DNA from: Bacteroidales bacterium
GTDB taxonomy: Bacteria; Bacteroidota; Bacteroidia; Bacteroidales; JAADGE01
DNA length: 32,629 nucleotides
Reading direction: 5' to 3'
NCBI GenBank assembly: GCA_029932445.1
Contig: JAOZQB010000003.1
Location: 1-32,629 of the forward strand
The position numbers and the translations under genes were made by a program. The notes beneath the pieces were generated by a model that was given only the letters and a program-made list of their open reading frames with translations, made no database searches and was not told the DNA's origin. Positions 7,999-16,886 of this stretch are shown piece by piece (the first letter of the stretch is position 1; the number at the start of each line of letters is the position of its first letter).

Positions 7999-9780
7999 TT
8001 AAATTGTTTGCTTTATATAAATCTCATCGATTAATGATTGGTATTTAGCTGCAATAAATTTACGCTTTAACTTCAGAGTAGGTGAAAGTTCTCCTGATGC
8101 AGGAGACCATTCATCCGGAATCAATTTAAATCGTTTGATTTTTTCAAAATCAGAGACAGATTTATTTAACATTTTCACTTCTTTATTGAAGATATTCATT
8201 AACTTATCATTTTTCAGAAGTTCTGAATTGTCAGAGATACTGATTTTGTTTTCCAGACACCAATCTTTTATATACAAATAATCAGGAGCAATAATAGCAC
8301 TTGCAAATTTCTCATGTTCCCCAATAACCATCATGTTATCAATAAATAATGATTCTTTGTATTTATTTTCAATTGCTTGAGGAACAATAAACTTTCCGCT
8401 TGACAGCTTAAATATTTCTTTTTTTCGATCTGTTACTTTTAAAAATTTACCGTCCTCAATATTCCCGATATCGCCTGTACGAAACCATCCGTCGTCTGTA
8501 AACACTTGTTTGGTCAGGGACTCATTTTTATAATAGCCCGACATTACATTATGACCTTTGCAAAGGATTTCACCGTCATCGGCAATTTTTACTTCAACAC
8601 CGTCAATTACAGGTCCGACGGAGCCCAAACGCAGATTCGGTTTATGTTTTCTGTTTATAGTAATAATCGGGGATGTTTCTGTAAGACCATACATATTAAG
8701 AACCTTGATTCCGGCTGCCCAAAATATTCGTTCAATTCGAGCCGGTAAGAAAGCTCCTCCGCATCCCACGGATTCAATATTGCCGCCGATAGCTTCTCTC
8801 CATTTTGAGAAAATGAGTTTGTCTGCAATTTTTAATTTTAATCTGTATAAGCATGTGCTTTCACCCGGAGGTTTATACTTTAAGCCAATTTTAACTGCCC
8901 AAAAGAACAAGCTTTTCTTAATTCCTTTCAGTTTTTTACCTTTTGCAATAATCGCATCAAATATTTTTTCCAGAATTCTTGGAACTGCATCAAATCCGTG
9001 GGGTTTAATATCTCGCATATCATTTGCTATAGTTCCCATACTTTCTGCATAATAGATACTGCTTCCGCTGTATTGGGTTTGATAATTTCCCATTCTTCCT
9101 CCCACATGGCATAAGGGTAAGATACTCAGGTATTTCTGTTCGGGTTTCATTTCAAATACATCAGCAGCGGCTAAAAAATTTCTGACCAAATTTTTGTGAG
9201 AAAGCATAACTCCTTTTGATGCTCCTGTTGTTCCTGATGTATATATTAAAGAAGCAAAATCATTTGGCTTAATATCTGCTTTTATTTTTTCGAGTTCATC
9301 TTTAAATTTTTCAGTATTTGCTTTACCGAGTGAAATTATTTCCGACCAATGTTTTTCGTTTTCAATTTCATCAAACGTATAAATAATTTCAAGGTTTTTG
9401 ATTTTTTCAACTACCGGTTTAATTTTTTTGACCAGTTGTTTGTCAGAAATAAACACTATGCGGGCATCTGAATGTTTCAGAATTTCTTCATATTCCGCAG
9501 AACTTAAAGATGTATATAACGGAACATGGACAATGCCGATCATTGACATTCCCATATCAACGAAATTCCATTCGGGACGGTTGCTTGAAACAGTAGCAAT
9601 TTTATCGCCGCTTTTAAAGCCCATTGCCATTAATCCGTAGCTTAATTGATATGAAAAATCGATGTATTGCCGTGTACTGTACTTAAGCCATTTTTTGTTT
9701 TGCTTAAAAGCAAAGGCATCTTCTTTCATAAAATGCTTTTGATATCTGCTCAGAAGATCAAATGTGCGTGTAATTTTCAT
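7999..9780 (-). CDS. AMP-forming long-chain acyl-CoA ligase (FadD15/COG1022 type)
   Basis: A 593-residue ANL-superfamily enzyme that activates a fatty acid to acyl-AMP and then acyl-CoA. The P-loop-like motif TSGTTGASKG is at 181-190. The MYGLTETSP motif, the GWFRTGDIG motif (aspartate that binds ribose) and KEIFKLSSGKFI near the C-terminus are all present. The length and the C-terminal region fit the long-chain ligases of COG1022. It is the first gene of the three-gene minus-strand run. No clear TAnnTTTG promoter was found upstream. It supplies acyl-CoA, so the downstream GNAT-like and FAD enzymes may modify an acyl or polyene chain. Chain-length specificity cannot be told. Confidence 0.92.
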   Translation of the reverse strand: MKITRTFDLLSRYQKHFMKEDAFAFKQNKKWLKYSTRQYIDFSYQLSYGLMAMGFKSGDKIATVSSNRPEWNFVDMGMSMIGIVHVPLYTSLSSAEYEEILKHSDARIVFISDKQLVKKIKPVVEKIKNLEIIYTFDEIENEKHWSEIISLGKANTEKFKDELEKIKADIKPNDFASLIYTSGTTGASKGVMLSHKNLVRNFLAAADVFEMKPEQKYLSILPLCHVGGRMGNYQTQYSGSSIYYAESMGTIANDMRDIKPHGFDAVPRILEKIFDAIIAKGKKLKGIKKSLFFWAVKIGLKYKPPGESTCLYRLKLKIADKLIFSKWREAIGGNIESVGCGGAFLPARIERIFWAAGIKVLNMYGLTETSPIITINRKHKPNLRLGSVGPVIDGVEVKIADDGEILCKGHNVMSGYYKNESLTKQVFTDDGWFRTGDIGNIEDGKFLKVTDRKKEIFKLSSGKFIVPQAIENKYKESLFIDNMMVIGEHEKFASAIIAPDYLYIKDWCLENKISISDNSELLKNDKLMNIFNKEVKMLNKSVSDFEKIKRFKLIPDEWSPASGELSPTLKLKRKFIAAKYQSLIDEIYIKQTI

Positions 9781-10174
9781 TATCCCGTATTAGTTATTAA
9801 TAATTTTTTGACGGCAAGATACAATAATGTTTTCAGAAAAAATTGTGCAGATAAAAAATATAGAAAAAATTTATAAGATTTATTTATAATCTCGCTTAGT
9901 TCTATCTAAATTACTTCTTAAAAAGGCTTCTCGATAACGAAAAAATCTTGTTCTGAAAATTTAAAATTAATCGGCAGCGGATTTTCGGAAATTTTTCTTA
10001 TTTTTGTCACAGCTAAAAAAATTTCCCCGAAATGAGATGTTTTGAGTTAAAAAGGGTAATATTATCTCAAATTACATCTTTAATGTACTGTAAATCATCA
10101 ATATTATCATTTCCTGAAAGTCCCTAACTATTTATCTTATTTTTAAACAGTTGGTTATTTACTGAATGTCCCTA
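9781..10174. other. gene-free interval
   Basis: About 400 AT-rich bases with no convincing gene. It holds a near-identical 14-base direct repeat, CTGAAAGTCCCTAA at 10114-10127 and CTGAATGTCCCTAA at 10162-10175, 48 bases apart. There is a lone plus-strand TATTTTTG at 9999-10006 that matches TAnnTTTG but lacks a -33 partner. A short transcript from there to the hairpin at 10175-10219 is possible but unsupported. Confidence 0.5.
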
Positions 10175-10219
10175 AACAACATAAAAAAACCAGCATTTTG
10201 CTGGTTTTTTTATGTTGTT
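10175..10219 (-). terminator. bidirectional-looking rho-independent terminator
   Basis: A perfect 20-base-pair stem (10175-10194 with 10200-10219) around a 5-base loop. The core CCAGC/GCTGG is flanked by A7 on one side and T7 on the other, so it can end transcription in both directions. On the minus strand it overlaps the stop codon of the HEPN gene by two bases and closes that cassette. Confidence 0.88.
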
Positions 10220-10694
10220 AATGTTTTATAAAATATTTTAATTCATTTTGTTTAATACCGATATTTTGTATTTGCATTTTTCGAAATGAAATATGATATT
10301 GTTCTGAAAAACTGATTAATTTGTCCAAATGCCGATATGCTTTATCCACATGTTTGTCATAAATTAAAAAAGTTTCAATTGATTTATTTGAGGATTTTTC
10401 ATGAATCATATATCTTGATCTTCTTGATAAATTTGAAAGAGCCATGTATGCAACATAAACATCTTCTTCGATTTTAGCTAAAGATAAAACGTTGTACGGA
10501 TTAATTGCCTGTTCAACTTCAACGTGTGTTCTGTAATGATTACCGGTTTTTTCAATAATATAAGCATTTAAAATATGCAGTGCCGTATAAAAGGATACTG
10601 TAATTTTCCAATCATTATATTCGGAATCTTTAATTAAATTTAAAAAGCTGAAATTTTTTTCAGCTTTTTTTAAATGAGAATTTTTATCAGGCAT
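10218..10694 (-). CDS. HEPN-domain protein
   Basis: A 158-residue helical protein with HEPN hallmarks. A first helix pair carries the characteristic pattern VSFYTALHILNAYI near 32-46, followed by HYRTHVEVEQAI. The Rx4-6H ribonuclease motif is present as RRSRYMIH at 91-98 (Arg92 to His98 spaced by five), so it may be an active RNase. HEPN proteins are common toxins paired with nucleotidyltransferase (MNT) antitoxins, and effectors in several defence systems. Here it starts 2 bases after the stop of the upstream gene (10697-11170), with no room for its own promoter, so it is translationally linked. The upstream partner is not a recognisable MNT. The domain call is fairly sure; the toxin role is inferred. 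Confidence 0.75.
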   Translation of the reverse strand: MPDKNSHLKKAEKNFSFLNLIKDSEYNDWKITVSFYTALHILNAYIIEKTGNHYRTHVEVEQAINPYNVLSLAKIEEDVYVAYMALSNLSRRSRYMIHEKSSNKSIETFLIYDKHVDKAYRHLDKLISFSEQYHISFRKMQIQNIGIKQNELKYFIKH

Positions 10695-10696
10695 AT

Positions 10697-11170
10697 TTAT
10701 TTTAAAATTTGATAATGTTCAGGAATTCGCAAATTGTCAGATTCTTCCATTATAGAATTAGAAATACTAAAACCAAGCTCATAAAAATTTGTGTTTATTT
10801 TTGCAGATGTCAAATATATTTTTGCTTCGGTATCAAAATCATTATCTTCAATAACAAACCAAGTTAATAAACCGCTGTTGTTATAATCTATTGCTAATTT
10901 TTTATATTTAATTTGTTTATCATTCAATTCTTTAATATACTCAACAATCATTTTTTTAATAATAACACTTTTAACTGTGTCTTGACTAAGTATTAAAAGA
11001 TCATTCCCGCCGCCTTTAATCATTGTGTCGTAATACTTATTAAAGTTTTTATCTCCGAAACCTTCAGTGTCATAAATTAGCTTATGGCTGTGAATTGTCG
11101 CAATCAAATCTTCAAACCAAATATCAGATTTTGCTTGATCTGTTACTTTATTTTCAGCAATTTTTTGCAT
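10697..11170 (-). CDS. unrecognised protein, first gene of the HEPN cassette
   Basis: A 157-residue protein that I do not recognise. It looks soluble, without a signal peptide or membrane span. The N-terminal half is helical and rich in Lys, Asp and Glu (WFEDLIATIHSHKLIYD, then MIKGGGNDLLILSQD). The second half is probably beta-rich (LLTWFVIEDNDFD, then KIYLTSAKI). The GSxxxGxxxxxSDxDL signature of MNT nucleotidyltransferases is absent. It directly precedes the HEPN gene with a 2-base gap and follows a good promoter, which is the layout of an antitoxin or regulator before a toxin. It could equally be a sensor or co-effector of a defence pair. Confidence 0.65.
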   Translation of the reverse strand: MQKIAENKVTDQAKSDIWFEDLIATIHSHKLIYDTEGFGDKNFNKYYDTMIKGGGNDLLILSQDTVKSVIIKKMIVEYIKELNDKQIKYKKLAIDYNNSGLLTWFVIEDNDFDTEAKIYLTSAKINTNFYELGFSISNSIMEESDNLRIPEHYQILK

Positions 11171-11224
11171 TATTCTTATTTTTTTAGTTGGAAGTAATTA
11201 ACGTTTATAACTTTAATTATATTG

Positions 11225-11255
11225 CAAACATACAATAATTTTTAAAACACACAAA
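11225..11255 (-). promoter_or_regulatory. Bacteroidetes promoter of the HEPN cassette
   Basis: Read on the minus strand: TTTG at 11255-11252, 19 bases, then TATGTTTG at 11232-11225, an exact match to TTTG-N19-TAnnTTTG. It leaves a leader of roughly 45-50 bases before the ATG at 11170. The -33 element overlaps a small hairpin, AAATGTT/AACATTT at 11255-11272, which could be an operator for autoregulation. Confidence 0.68.
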
Positions 11256-11278
11256 AATGTTAACAAACATTTGCGAGC

Positions 11279-11330
11279 TTCAGAACTTGAGGGCGTTTTT
11301 TGTTAACAAGCGTATTCTCAGGTTCTGGAA
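11279..11330 (-). terminator. imperfect nested inverted repeat, possible terminator of the dehydrogenase gene
   Basis: TTCAGAACTTGAG (11279-11291) pairs imperfectly with CTCAGGTTCTGGAA (11317-11330). Inside it lies the palindrome TTGTTAACAA (11300-11309). A second GTTAAC is at 11259-11264, next to the HEPN promoter. It sits about 100 bases past the stop of the dehydrogenase gene. It may end the long minus-strand operon or act as a binding site; there is no clean T run after it on the minus strand. Confidence 0.4.
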
Positions 11331-11428
11331 TTTTTTATTCTACTCTTTTTTTATTGTATAAATTGTTCCTATTCAACTTGTTTATTTATAGTTTCCGTAT
11401 TACCGGAGTTGTTTCGTATATAAAAGAA

Positions 11429-14329
11429 TTAAACCAAAGCATCATACAAGACTTCAATCGGATGCAAAGCATCTCTGTTTGTTCCGTCTTTTATTTGATG
11501 GCGGCAACTGGTCCCGGGAGCGGCAATCGTAATATCTTCCGGTGTTTTTCTTATTGCCGGAAACAAAACCGTTTCTCCGATTTTCATCGATAATTCATAA
11601 TGCTCTTTTTCATACCCGAAACTGCCTGCCATTCCGCAGCACCCTGACGGAATTTCTTCTACCGTATAGTTTTCGGGAAACGATAAAATATATTTTGTGG
11701 GGTCGGTGCTTGCAATAGCTTTTTGCTGACAATGACCGTGAAGTTTTATATGTTTTGTATTTTTTGAAAATTCTTCTTTAGTAATTTTTCCGTTTTTCAT
11801 TTCTTTTGCCAGAAATTCTTCTGCCGTAAGTGCATTTATTGCAATCTTTTCAGCTGTTTCTTTCATCTTTTTATCTTTGAAAAAATCAGGATATTCGTCT
11901 CGAAAACTCAAAATCGTTGAAGGTTCTATTCCGATAAGCGGTGTTTCTTCCGTAATAATATCTTTTAAAATACGAATATTTTTTTCGGCAATTTGTTTTG
12001 CTTTTCTTATCAATCCTTTTGAAATATAGGTTCTGCCGCTTTCCGAAATATTCGGAATAACAACTTGATAGCCCAGGTTTTCAAACAACTTAATTGCAAT
12101 AATCCCAATTTCGGCATCATTGTAATTTGTAAATTCATCTGCAAACAAATAAATCTTTTTGCCTTTACCGTTTCTTGGATTTTTATATTGTTTTTTTAAT
12201 GTCTTTTTTGAAAGTTCGGGCATTTTCCTTTTTGTCGAGAATCCGATTAATTTCATTACGGGAACAGAAAAAATCTTACTTTTAAGGAAAACATTACTTA
12301 TTGACGGAGCTATTGAAAGGATTTTGTTAATATTAGTAATATTTGCTACCAATCGACTTCTTAACGGAATACCGTTTTTATCATAATATTTTTGTAAAAA
12401 TTCTGCTTTTAATTTTGCCACATCAACGTTTGCTTGACATTCTGTCTTGCACGCTTTACAAGAAAGGCAAAGATCAAGAATGTTGTACAAATCTTTATTA
12501 TTAAAAGGGTCTGTATCATTTGTGATAATTTCTCTCAACATATTTGCTCTGGCGCGTGTTGATTGATCTTCATTGCCTGAAGCTTTGTATGACGGGCACA
12601 TGGTTCCCCCTACTGCAAGCGTTCTTACACAATCACCCGCCCCGTTGCATTTTTCCGCAGCTCTTAAATACCCTTCGGTATCCGTGAAATCGAAAATGGT
12701 ATCAAAAGTTTTTGTTTCTTGTCCCGGTTCGTATCGCAAAAATTCATTCATGGGAGGCGTGTCGGTTATTTTACCTGGATTAAATATATTATGTTCATCC
12801 CAAGTTTTCTTAACGTATTTAAAAAGATTGTAAATTTTTTCACCGTACATTAAAGGAATAAATTCGCCTCTTAATCTGCCGTCACCGTGTTCGCCGCTTA
12901 AAGAACCCTTGTATTTTTTTACCAATTTTGCAGTTTCACGGGCAACTGTTCTGAAAAGTTCAACATCCTTTTTGTCTTTCAAATTCAAAACCGGTCTTAA
13001 ATGCAACTCTCCTGAACCTATGTGAGCATGATAAACGCATTCCAGATTATGTGAGCTGAGAATTTTTTGGAATTCTTCAATATATTCGGGAAGTTTGTTA
13101 ACCCTAACAGCAGTATCTTCCGTTAAACTAACCGATTTGGCATCGCCTTTCATATTTGCCAAAACACCCAATCCGGCTTTTCTCAAATCCCAAACTTTGT
13201 TTATGTCGTCATCCCAAATTACAGGAAAATGATAACCGTATCCGGCTTTGCGCATTTCTTTTTCCATGTTTTCGGCAATCTTATTGATTTCTTCTTTGCT
13301 TTCACGTGCAAATTCAATAATCAGAATTGAAGCAGGATTACCTTTCAGGAAAAAACGATTTTCATCAAGGGCTTTATTTTTTGCAGCCAATTCCAGAATC
13401 GTATTATCCATTAACTCTACCGCACCGGGTTTGTATTTCAGAGCAATTAAATTGGCATAAAAAGCATCATTAATTTTTTCGAAATGTGCACCTATAACAG
13501 CTACGTTTTTAGGCGGTAAATCAATGAGTTTCAGGGTAATCTCAGTTGTAAATGCCAACGTTCCTTCGGAGCCGGTCAATAATTTACAAAAATTGAACTT
13601 TTTATTTTTTTCCGAGAATATTTCTGTATTAAGAAGTAAATCAAGTGCATAACCCGTATTTCTGCGCGGAATTTCTTTATCGGGATATTCGTTTTCAATT
13701 TCTTCTTGTACTGCCTTATCCGATAAAATATCATTAATTTGATTATAAATTTTCCCTTCGAGATTTTGAAGTTTTAACTTTTCTCGAAACTCTTCTTTTG
13801 AAATTTCTCCGAAAGTAACTTCTGAAGTATCGCTCAAAATTGTTTTTATTGAATGCGTGTAATCTCGTGTACTTCCGTATATAATTGAGTGTAAACCGCA
13901 TGCATTATTACCTGCCATTCCGCCCATTGTACAACGATTTGCCGTTGATGTTTCGGGTCCGAAAAATATACCGTGAGGTTCCAAAAATAAATTTAAATCG
14001 GTAAGAATAACGCCGGGTTGTACCGTTACCAGCTTTTTCTCAACATCAAGATTCAGGATTTTGTTCATATATTTTGAAACATCAACGACAATCCCTTTTC
14101 CCGTAACTTGTCCGGCAAGTGAAGTTCCTGCACCTCTCGGTATAAGCGAAGTATTATTTTCTTTTGCAAAAGTGATTAACTTTTTGATATCCTCTGAATC
14201 TTTCGGAAAAGCAACTGCCACCGGTTTTTCTTTGTATGCTGATGCATCTGTAGAATAGATTATTCGATAAGTTTCATCAAAAAATAATTCGCCTTTAAGT
14301 TGTTCTTTTAGTGCAGATAATTGTGTCAT
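11429..14329 (-). CDS. FAD/Fe-S D-2-hydroxyacid dehydrogenase (D-lactate dehydrogenase / YdiJ-like, GlcD-GlcF fusion)
   Basis: A 966-residue fusion of an FAD-linked oxidase and a 4Fe-4S/CCG iron-sulphur part. The PCMH-type FAD domain shows PRGAGTSLAGQ at 64-74 and GGMAGNNACGLHS near 136-148. The C-terminal FAD domain has the metal-binding HAHIGSGELHLRP and SGEHGDGR segments. Two ferredoxin-like cysteine clusters follow (CNGAGDC to CPSY, and CLSCKACKTEC), then the CCG region HGHCQQKA and SGCCGMAGSFG. Relatives oxidise D-lactate, glycolate or D-2-hydroxyglutarate and pass electrons to the quinone pool. The gene is the last of the murQ run, 55 bases after the glycoside hydrolase. MurQ releases D-lactate, so D-lactate is the likely substrate here; D-2-hydroxyglutarate (YdiJ) is the main alternative. 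Confidence 0.9.
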   Translation of the reverse strand: MTQLSALKEQLKGELFFDETYRIIYSTDASAYKEKPVAVAFPKDSEDIKKLITFAKENNTSLIPRGAGTSLAGQVTGKGIVVDVSKYMNKILNLDVEKKLVTVQPGVILTDLNLFLEPHGIFFGPETSTANRCTMGGMAGNNACGLHSIIYGSTRDYTHSIKTILSDTSEVTFGEISKEEFREKLKLQNLEGKIYNQINDILSDKAVQEEIENEYPDKEIPRRNTGYALDLLLNTEIFSEKNKKFNFCKLLTGSEGTLAFTTEITLKLIDLPPKNVAVIGAHFEKINDAFYANLIALKYKPGAVELMDNTILELAAKNKALDENRFFLKGNPASILIIEFARESKEEINKIAENMEKEMRKAGYGYHFPVIWDDDINKVWDLRKAGLGVLANMKGDAKSVSLTEDTAVRVNKLPEYIEEFQKILSSHNLECVYHAHIGSGELHLRPVLNLKDKKDVELFRTVARETAKLVKKYKGSLSGEHGDGRLRGEFIPLMYGEKIYNLFKYVKKTWDEHNIFNPGKITDTPPMNEFLRYEPGQETKTFDTIFDFTDTEGYLRAAEKCNGAGDCVRTLAVGGTMCPSYKASGNEDQSTRARANMLREIITNDTDPFNNKDLYNILDLCLSCKACKTECQANVDVAKLKAEFLQKYYDKNGIPLRSRLVANITNINKILSIAPSISNVFLKSKIFSVPVMKLIGFSTKRKMPELSKKTLKKQYKNPRNGKGKKIYLFADEFTNYNDAEIGIIAIKLFENLGYQVVIPNISESGRTYISKGLIRKAKQIAEKNIRILKDIITEETPLIGIEPSTILSFRDEYPDFFKDKKMKETAEKIAINALTAEEFLAKEMKNGKITKEEFSKNTKHIKLHGHCQQKAIASTDPTKYILSFPENYTVEEIPSGCCGMAGSFGYEKEHYELSMKIGETVLFPAIRKTPEDITIAAPGTSCRHQIKDGTNRDALHPIEVLYDALV

Positions 14330-14384
14330 TACTTATTTGTTTGAATCGGATAAAGATAAAAGGTCTCTTATGTTTTTGAATAAA

Positions 14385-16013
14385 TCAATTCTTAACGGTA
14401 ATATTTACGGCTTTTCCTTCATTATGCAATCGGTCAACAGCCGTAACAGCAAAAGTATATTTTTTTCGGAATAATAATCGTCCTTTCGGAAGCTGAATCG
14501 TATTATTTCTTATGATTTTGAATATATTTTCAGGGTTTTCTAATGAACCGATTTGTTCTCCTTTGAATTTATAAACAACATAGTATGCAGCTGTATCAAT
14601 TGCTGTTTTTTCTTTTGAATAGGGTTGTGACCAAGTAAGATACTTTTTTCGTTTATTCTTTATTAAAATCAAATTTTCCGGTTTCCCGGGAGGTATTGTA
14701 TCTAAATAATCCATTGACGGAATTAATGCCGGGTATTTGAAAATGTCATTTTTTAAAGAGTCAATTACTCCGTTTGGATTTGTAAGGAAAAATTTTGCAC
14801 TGAAATAAATGCACCCTTTTATTTCAGGAAATTGTCTGTTAAGACGGTTTTGATTCGGGATTTCAGAAGGATTTTTCCATGCTTTATTGCTGTTAATTCT
14901 ATACAAACCTTGCCCGATATAAACTTGTTTTCCGTATGAATTATTTGCCCACCACTTTGCAAGAACATCGTATGCTGCTACTTTTTTTCCGATTTCCCAA
15001 TATAATTGCGGAGCAACATAATCAATCCAACCATTTTTTAACCATTTCAGTATATCGGCATATAGTCCGTCGTAATTTGTATAACCGTTGGTTGCAGAGC
15101 CGCGCGGATCTTCTTTTTTATTTCTCCATATTCCGAAGGGACTAATTCCGAATTTTACATAGGGTTTTGTGTGTTTTATGCTGTCACTCAGCATTTTAAT
15201 GATTAAGTCGACATTGTTGCGTCGCCAATCGCCTTTATCTGTAAAAAGTTTTGTTGTATCAGGAATTGTTTCCGTAATTAAATTAGAATCGGAATCCAAA
15301 ACATTAATCGTGATTAAACTGTCCGGAAATTTTTTGTTATATGTCACGAAATCTGCACTATCCGGAAAATCAATAACTTTTCCGGTATCGTATCTTCTTT
15401 TATAAGGATAAAAATAATCGTCAAAATGTACGGCATCAATATCATAACGGGTAACAACGTCTTGAATAATTTTCGTAACATAAGTTCTGACTTCCGGTAA
15501 TGCGGGGTTAAAAAATTTATGCGGTCCGTATGTAAAAAACCACTCGGGCTTTGTATTTGTGATATGATTTCTGTCAACTTGAGCTGTTTGGTATTTAAAA
15601 ACAGCTCTGTAGGGATTGAACCAAGCATGAAATTCCATATTTCGTTTATGGGCTTCTTTAATCATAAATTCCAAAGGGTCATAGTAGGGTTTGGGTGCTT
15701 TGCCTTGGGTTCCGGTCAGCCATTGCGACCATGGTTCATATTTTGAATAATAAAAAGCATCTGCTGCAGGACGTACTTGTACAATAACAGCATTTATCCC
15801 GGCCGATTGCATTACATTTAATAATTTAATAAACTCTTGTTTTTGTTGTTCCGTTGTTAAATTTGATTGAGAAGGCCAATCGATATTTGCAACAGTTGCA
15901 ATCCATGCAGCTCTCAGTTCATATTTCGGAGGAATATTTTTTTGACCAAAAGTATTGACGGCAAAAGACAATACAAACAGAAAGATTAAACTTTTATTAA
16001 ATAGAGTTTTCAT
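14385..16013 (-). CDS. secreted GHL10-family glycoside hydrolase (DUF187, DigH/YngK-like) with FN3 domain
   Basis: A 542-residue exported protein. The signal peptide spans about 24 residues (MKTLFNKSLIFLFVLSFAV then FGQ). The body is a GHL10 (PF02638) barrel, shown by ELRAAWIATVANIDWPS, VIVQVRPAADAFYYS, AWFNPYRA and VHFDDYFYPY. About the last 100 residues form a fibronectin III-like domain beginning at PPGKPENL. The E. coli relative DigH (YddW) cleaves peptide-free (denuded) peptidoglycan glycans. That fits the neighbours, since murQ is 27 bases upstream and the sugar kinase lies before it. I infer hydrolysis of peptidoglycan glycans in the periplasm or outside the cell to feed the pathway. 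Activity on another glycan cannot be excluded. Confidence 0.88.
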   Translation of the reverse strand: MKTLFNKSLIFLFVLSFAVNTFGQKNIPPKYELRAAWIATVANIDWPSQSNLTTEQQKQEFIKLLNVMQSAGINAVIVQVRPAADAFYYSKYEPWSQWLTGTQGKAPKPYYDPLEFMIKEAHKRNMEFHAWFNPYRAVFKYQTAQVDRNHITNTKPEWFFTYGPHKFFNPALPEVRTYVTKIIQDVVTRYDIDAVHFDDYFYPYKRRYDTGKVIDFPDSADFVTYNKKFPDSLITINVLDSDSNLITETIPDTTKLFTDKGDWRRNNVDLIIKMLSDSIKHTKPYVKFGISPFGIWRNKKEDPRGSATNGYTNYDGLYADILKWLKNGWIDYVAPQLYWEIGKKVAAYDVLAKWWANNSYGKQVYIGQGLYRINSNKAWKNPSEIPNQNRLNRQFPEIKGCIYFSAKFFLTNPNGVIDSLKNDIFKYPALIPSMDYLDTIPPGKPENLILIKNKRKKYLTWSQPYSKEKTAIDTAAYYVVYKFKGEQIGSLENPENIFKIIRNNTIQLPKGRLLFRKKYTFAVTAVDRLHNEGKAVNITVKN

Positions 16014-16040
16014 ATTAAATCGTTAAAAAGTTAAGATACA

Positions 16041-16859
16041 TTAAGAATTATTTATTTCCTCGTTATAACTGTCTACGGCTTTGCGAACAGAACCATGCAA
16101 AAGCAGAAGTCTTTTTGCTGCATCTGCCTCAATGTTTAATTCTTCTGCAATCATTATTGTTCCGCGTTCAACAAGTTTTTGATTTGTTAATTCCATGTCA
16201 ACCATTTTATTACCCTTAACTCTTCCCAGTTTTATCATTAAGGAAGTTGTTATCATATTTAAAACAAGTTTTTGAGCAGTTCCGGCTTTCATTCTTGTAC
16301 TTCCGGTAACAAATTCAGGGCCTACCACCGGAACTATGGCAATTTCTGCAACTTTAGAAACAGCTTCATCCGGATTACAAGTGATTGCTGCCGTTAATAT
16401 GCCGTTTTTGCTTGCATGTTCCAAACCTCCAACAACATAGGGTGTTGTCCCTGATGCCGCTATTCCCACAACAGTATCATTTTCATTGATATTCAATTGT
16501 TTCAGTTCTTCCCAGGATTTATTATAATCATCTTCTGCCGATTCAACTGCTTTTCGTATTGCGGAATCTCCTCCGGCAATCAGACCTACAACAACGCCTT
16601 GCGGGATACCGAATGTAGGCGGTATTTCTGAAGCATCAATGATTCCGAGTCTTCCGCTGGTTCCGGCTCCGAGATAAAATAAACGACCGCCTTTTTTCAT
16701 TCTCGGAATCAGCTTTTCAACAAAACTTTCGATTTGCGGAATAACTTTTTTTACGGCTTCATGTATTTTTGCATCTTCTTTATTAATGTTTGTTAATATT
16801 TCATTAACACTCATTTTTTCAAGATTATTGTATTTTGATGATTGTTCTGTTATCTTCAT
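16041..16859 (-). CDS. murQ: N-acetylmuramic acid 6-phosphate etherase
   Basis: A 272-residue cytoplasmic SIS-domain enzyme. MurQ cleaves the lactyl ether of MurNAc-6-phosphate to give GlcNAc-6-phosphate and D-lactate. The family signature is clear: GAGTSGRLG at 65-72 followed by DASEIPPTFG, where Glu78 corresponds to the catalytic glutamate of E. coli MurQ, and the second conserved motif ESAED at 106-110. The TGSTRMKAGTAQK segment is also typical. It is slightly shorter than the usual 300 residues at both ends but has every key motif. It lies 27 bases from both the kinase and the glycoside hydrolase genes, so co-expression is near certain. It anchors the functional reading of the whole cluster. 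Confidence 0.96.
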   Translation of the reverse strand: MKITEQSSKYNNLEKMSVNEILTNINKEDAKIHEAVKKVIPQIESFVEKLIPRMKKGGRLFYLGAGTSGRLGIIDASEIPPTFGIPQGVVVGLIAGGDSAIRKAVESAEDDYNKSWEELKQLNINENDTVVGIAASGTTPYVVGGLEHASKNGILTAAITCNPDEAVSKVAEIAIVPVVGPEFVTGSTRMKAGTAQKLVLNMITTSLMIKLGRVKGNKMVDMELTNQKLVERGTIMIAEELNIEADAAKRLLLLHGSVRKAVDSYNEEINNS

Positions 16860-16886
16860 TTTATGTTCTTATATTTCTTATGTGAT

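Noticed and set aside
8558..9052. 164-codon plus-strand frame inside the acyl-CoA ligase gene
   Set aside because: Antisense shadow of a gene with intact motifs; its composition is that of reversed coding sequence.
10032..10127. 31-codon plus-strand reading frame beginning MRCFELKR
   Set aside because: Short, no recognisable domain, no good promoter and no neighbour linkage; it is probably chance.
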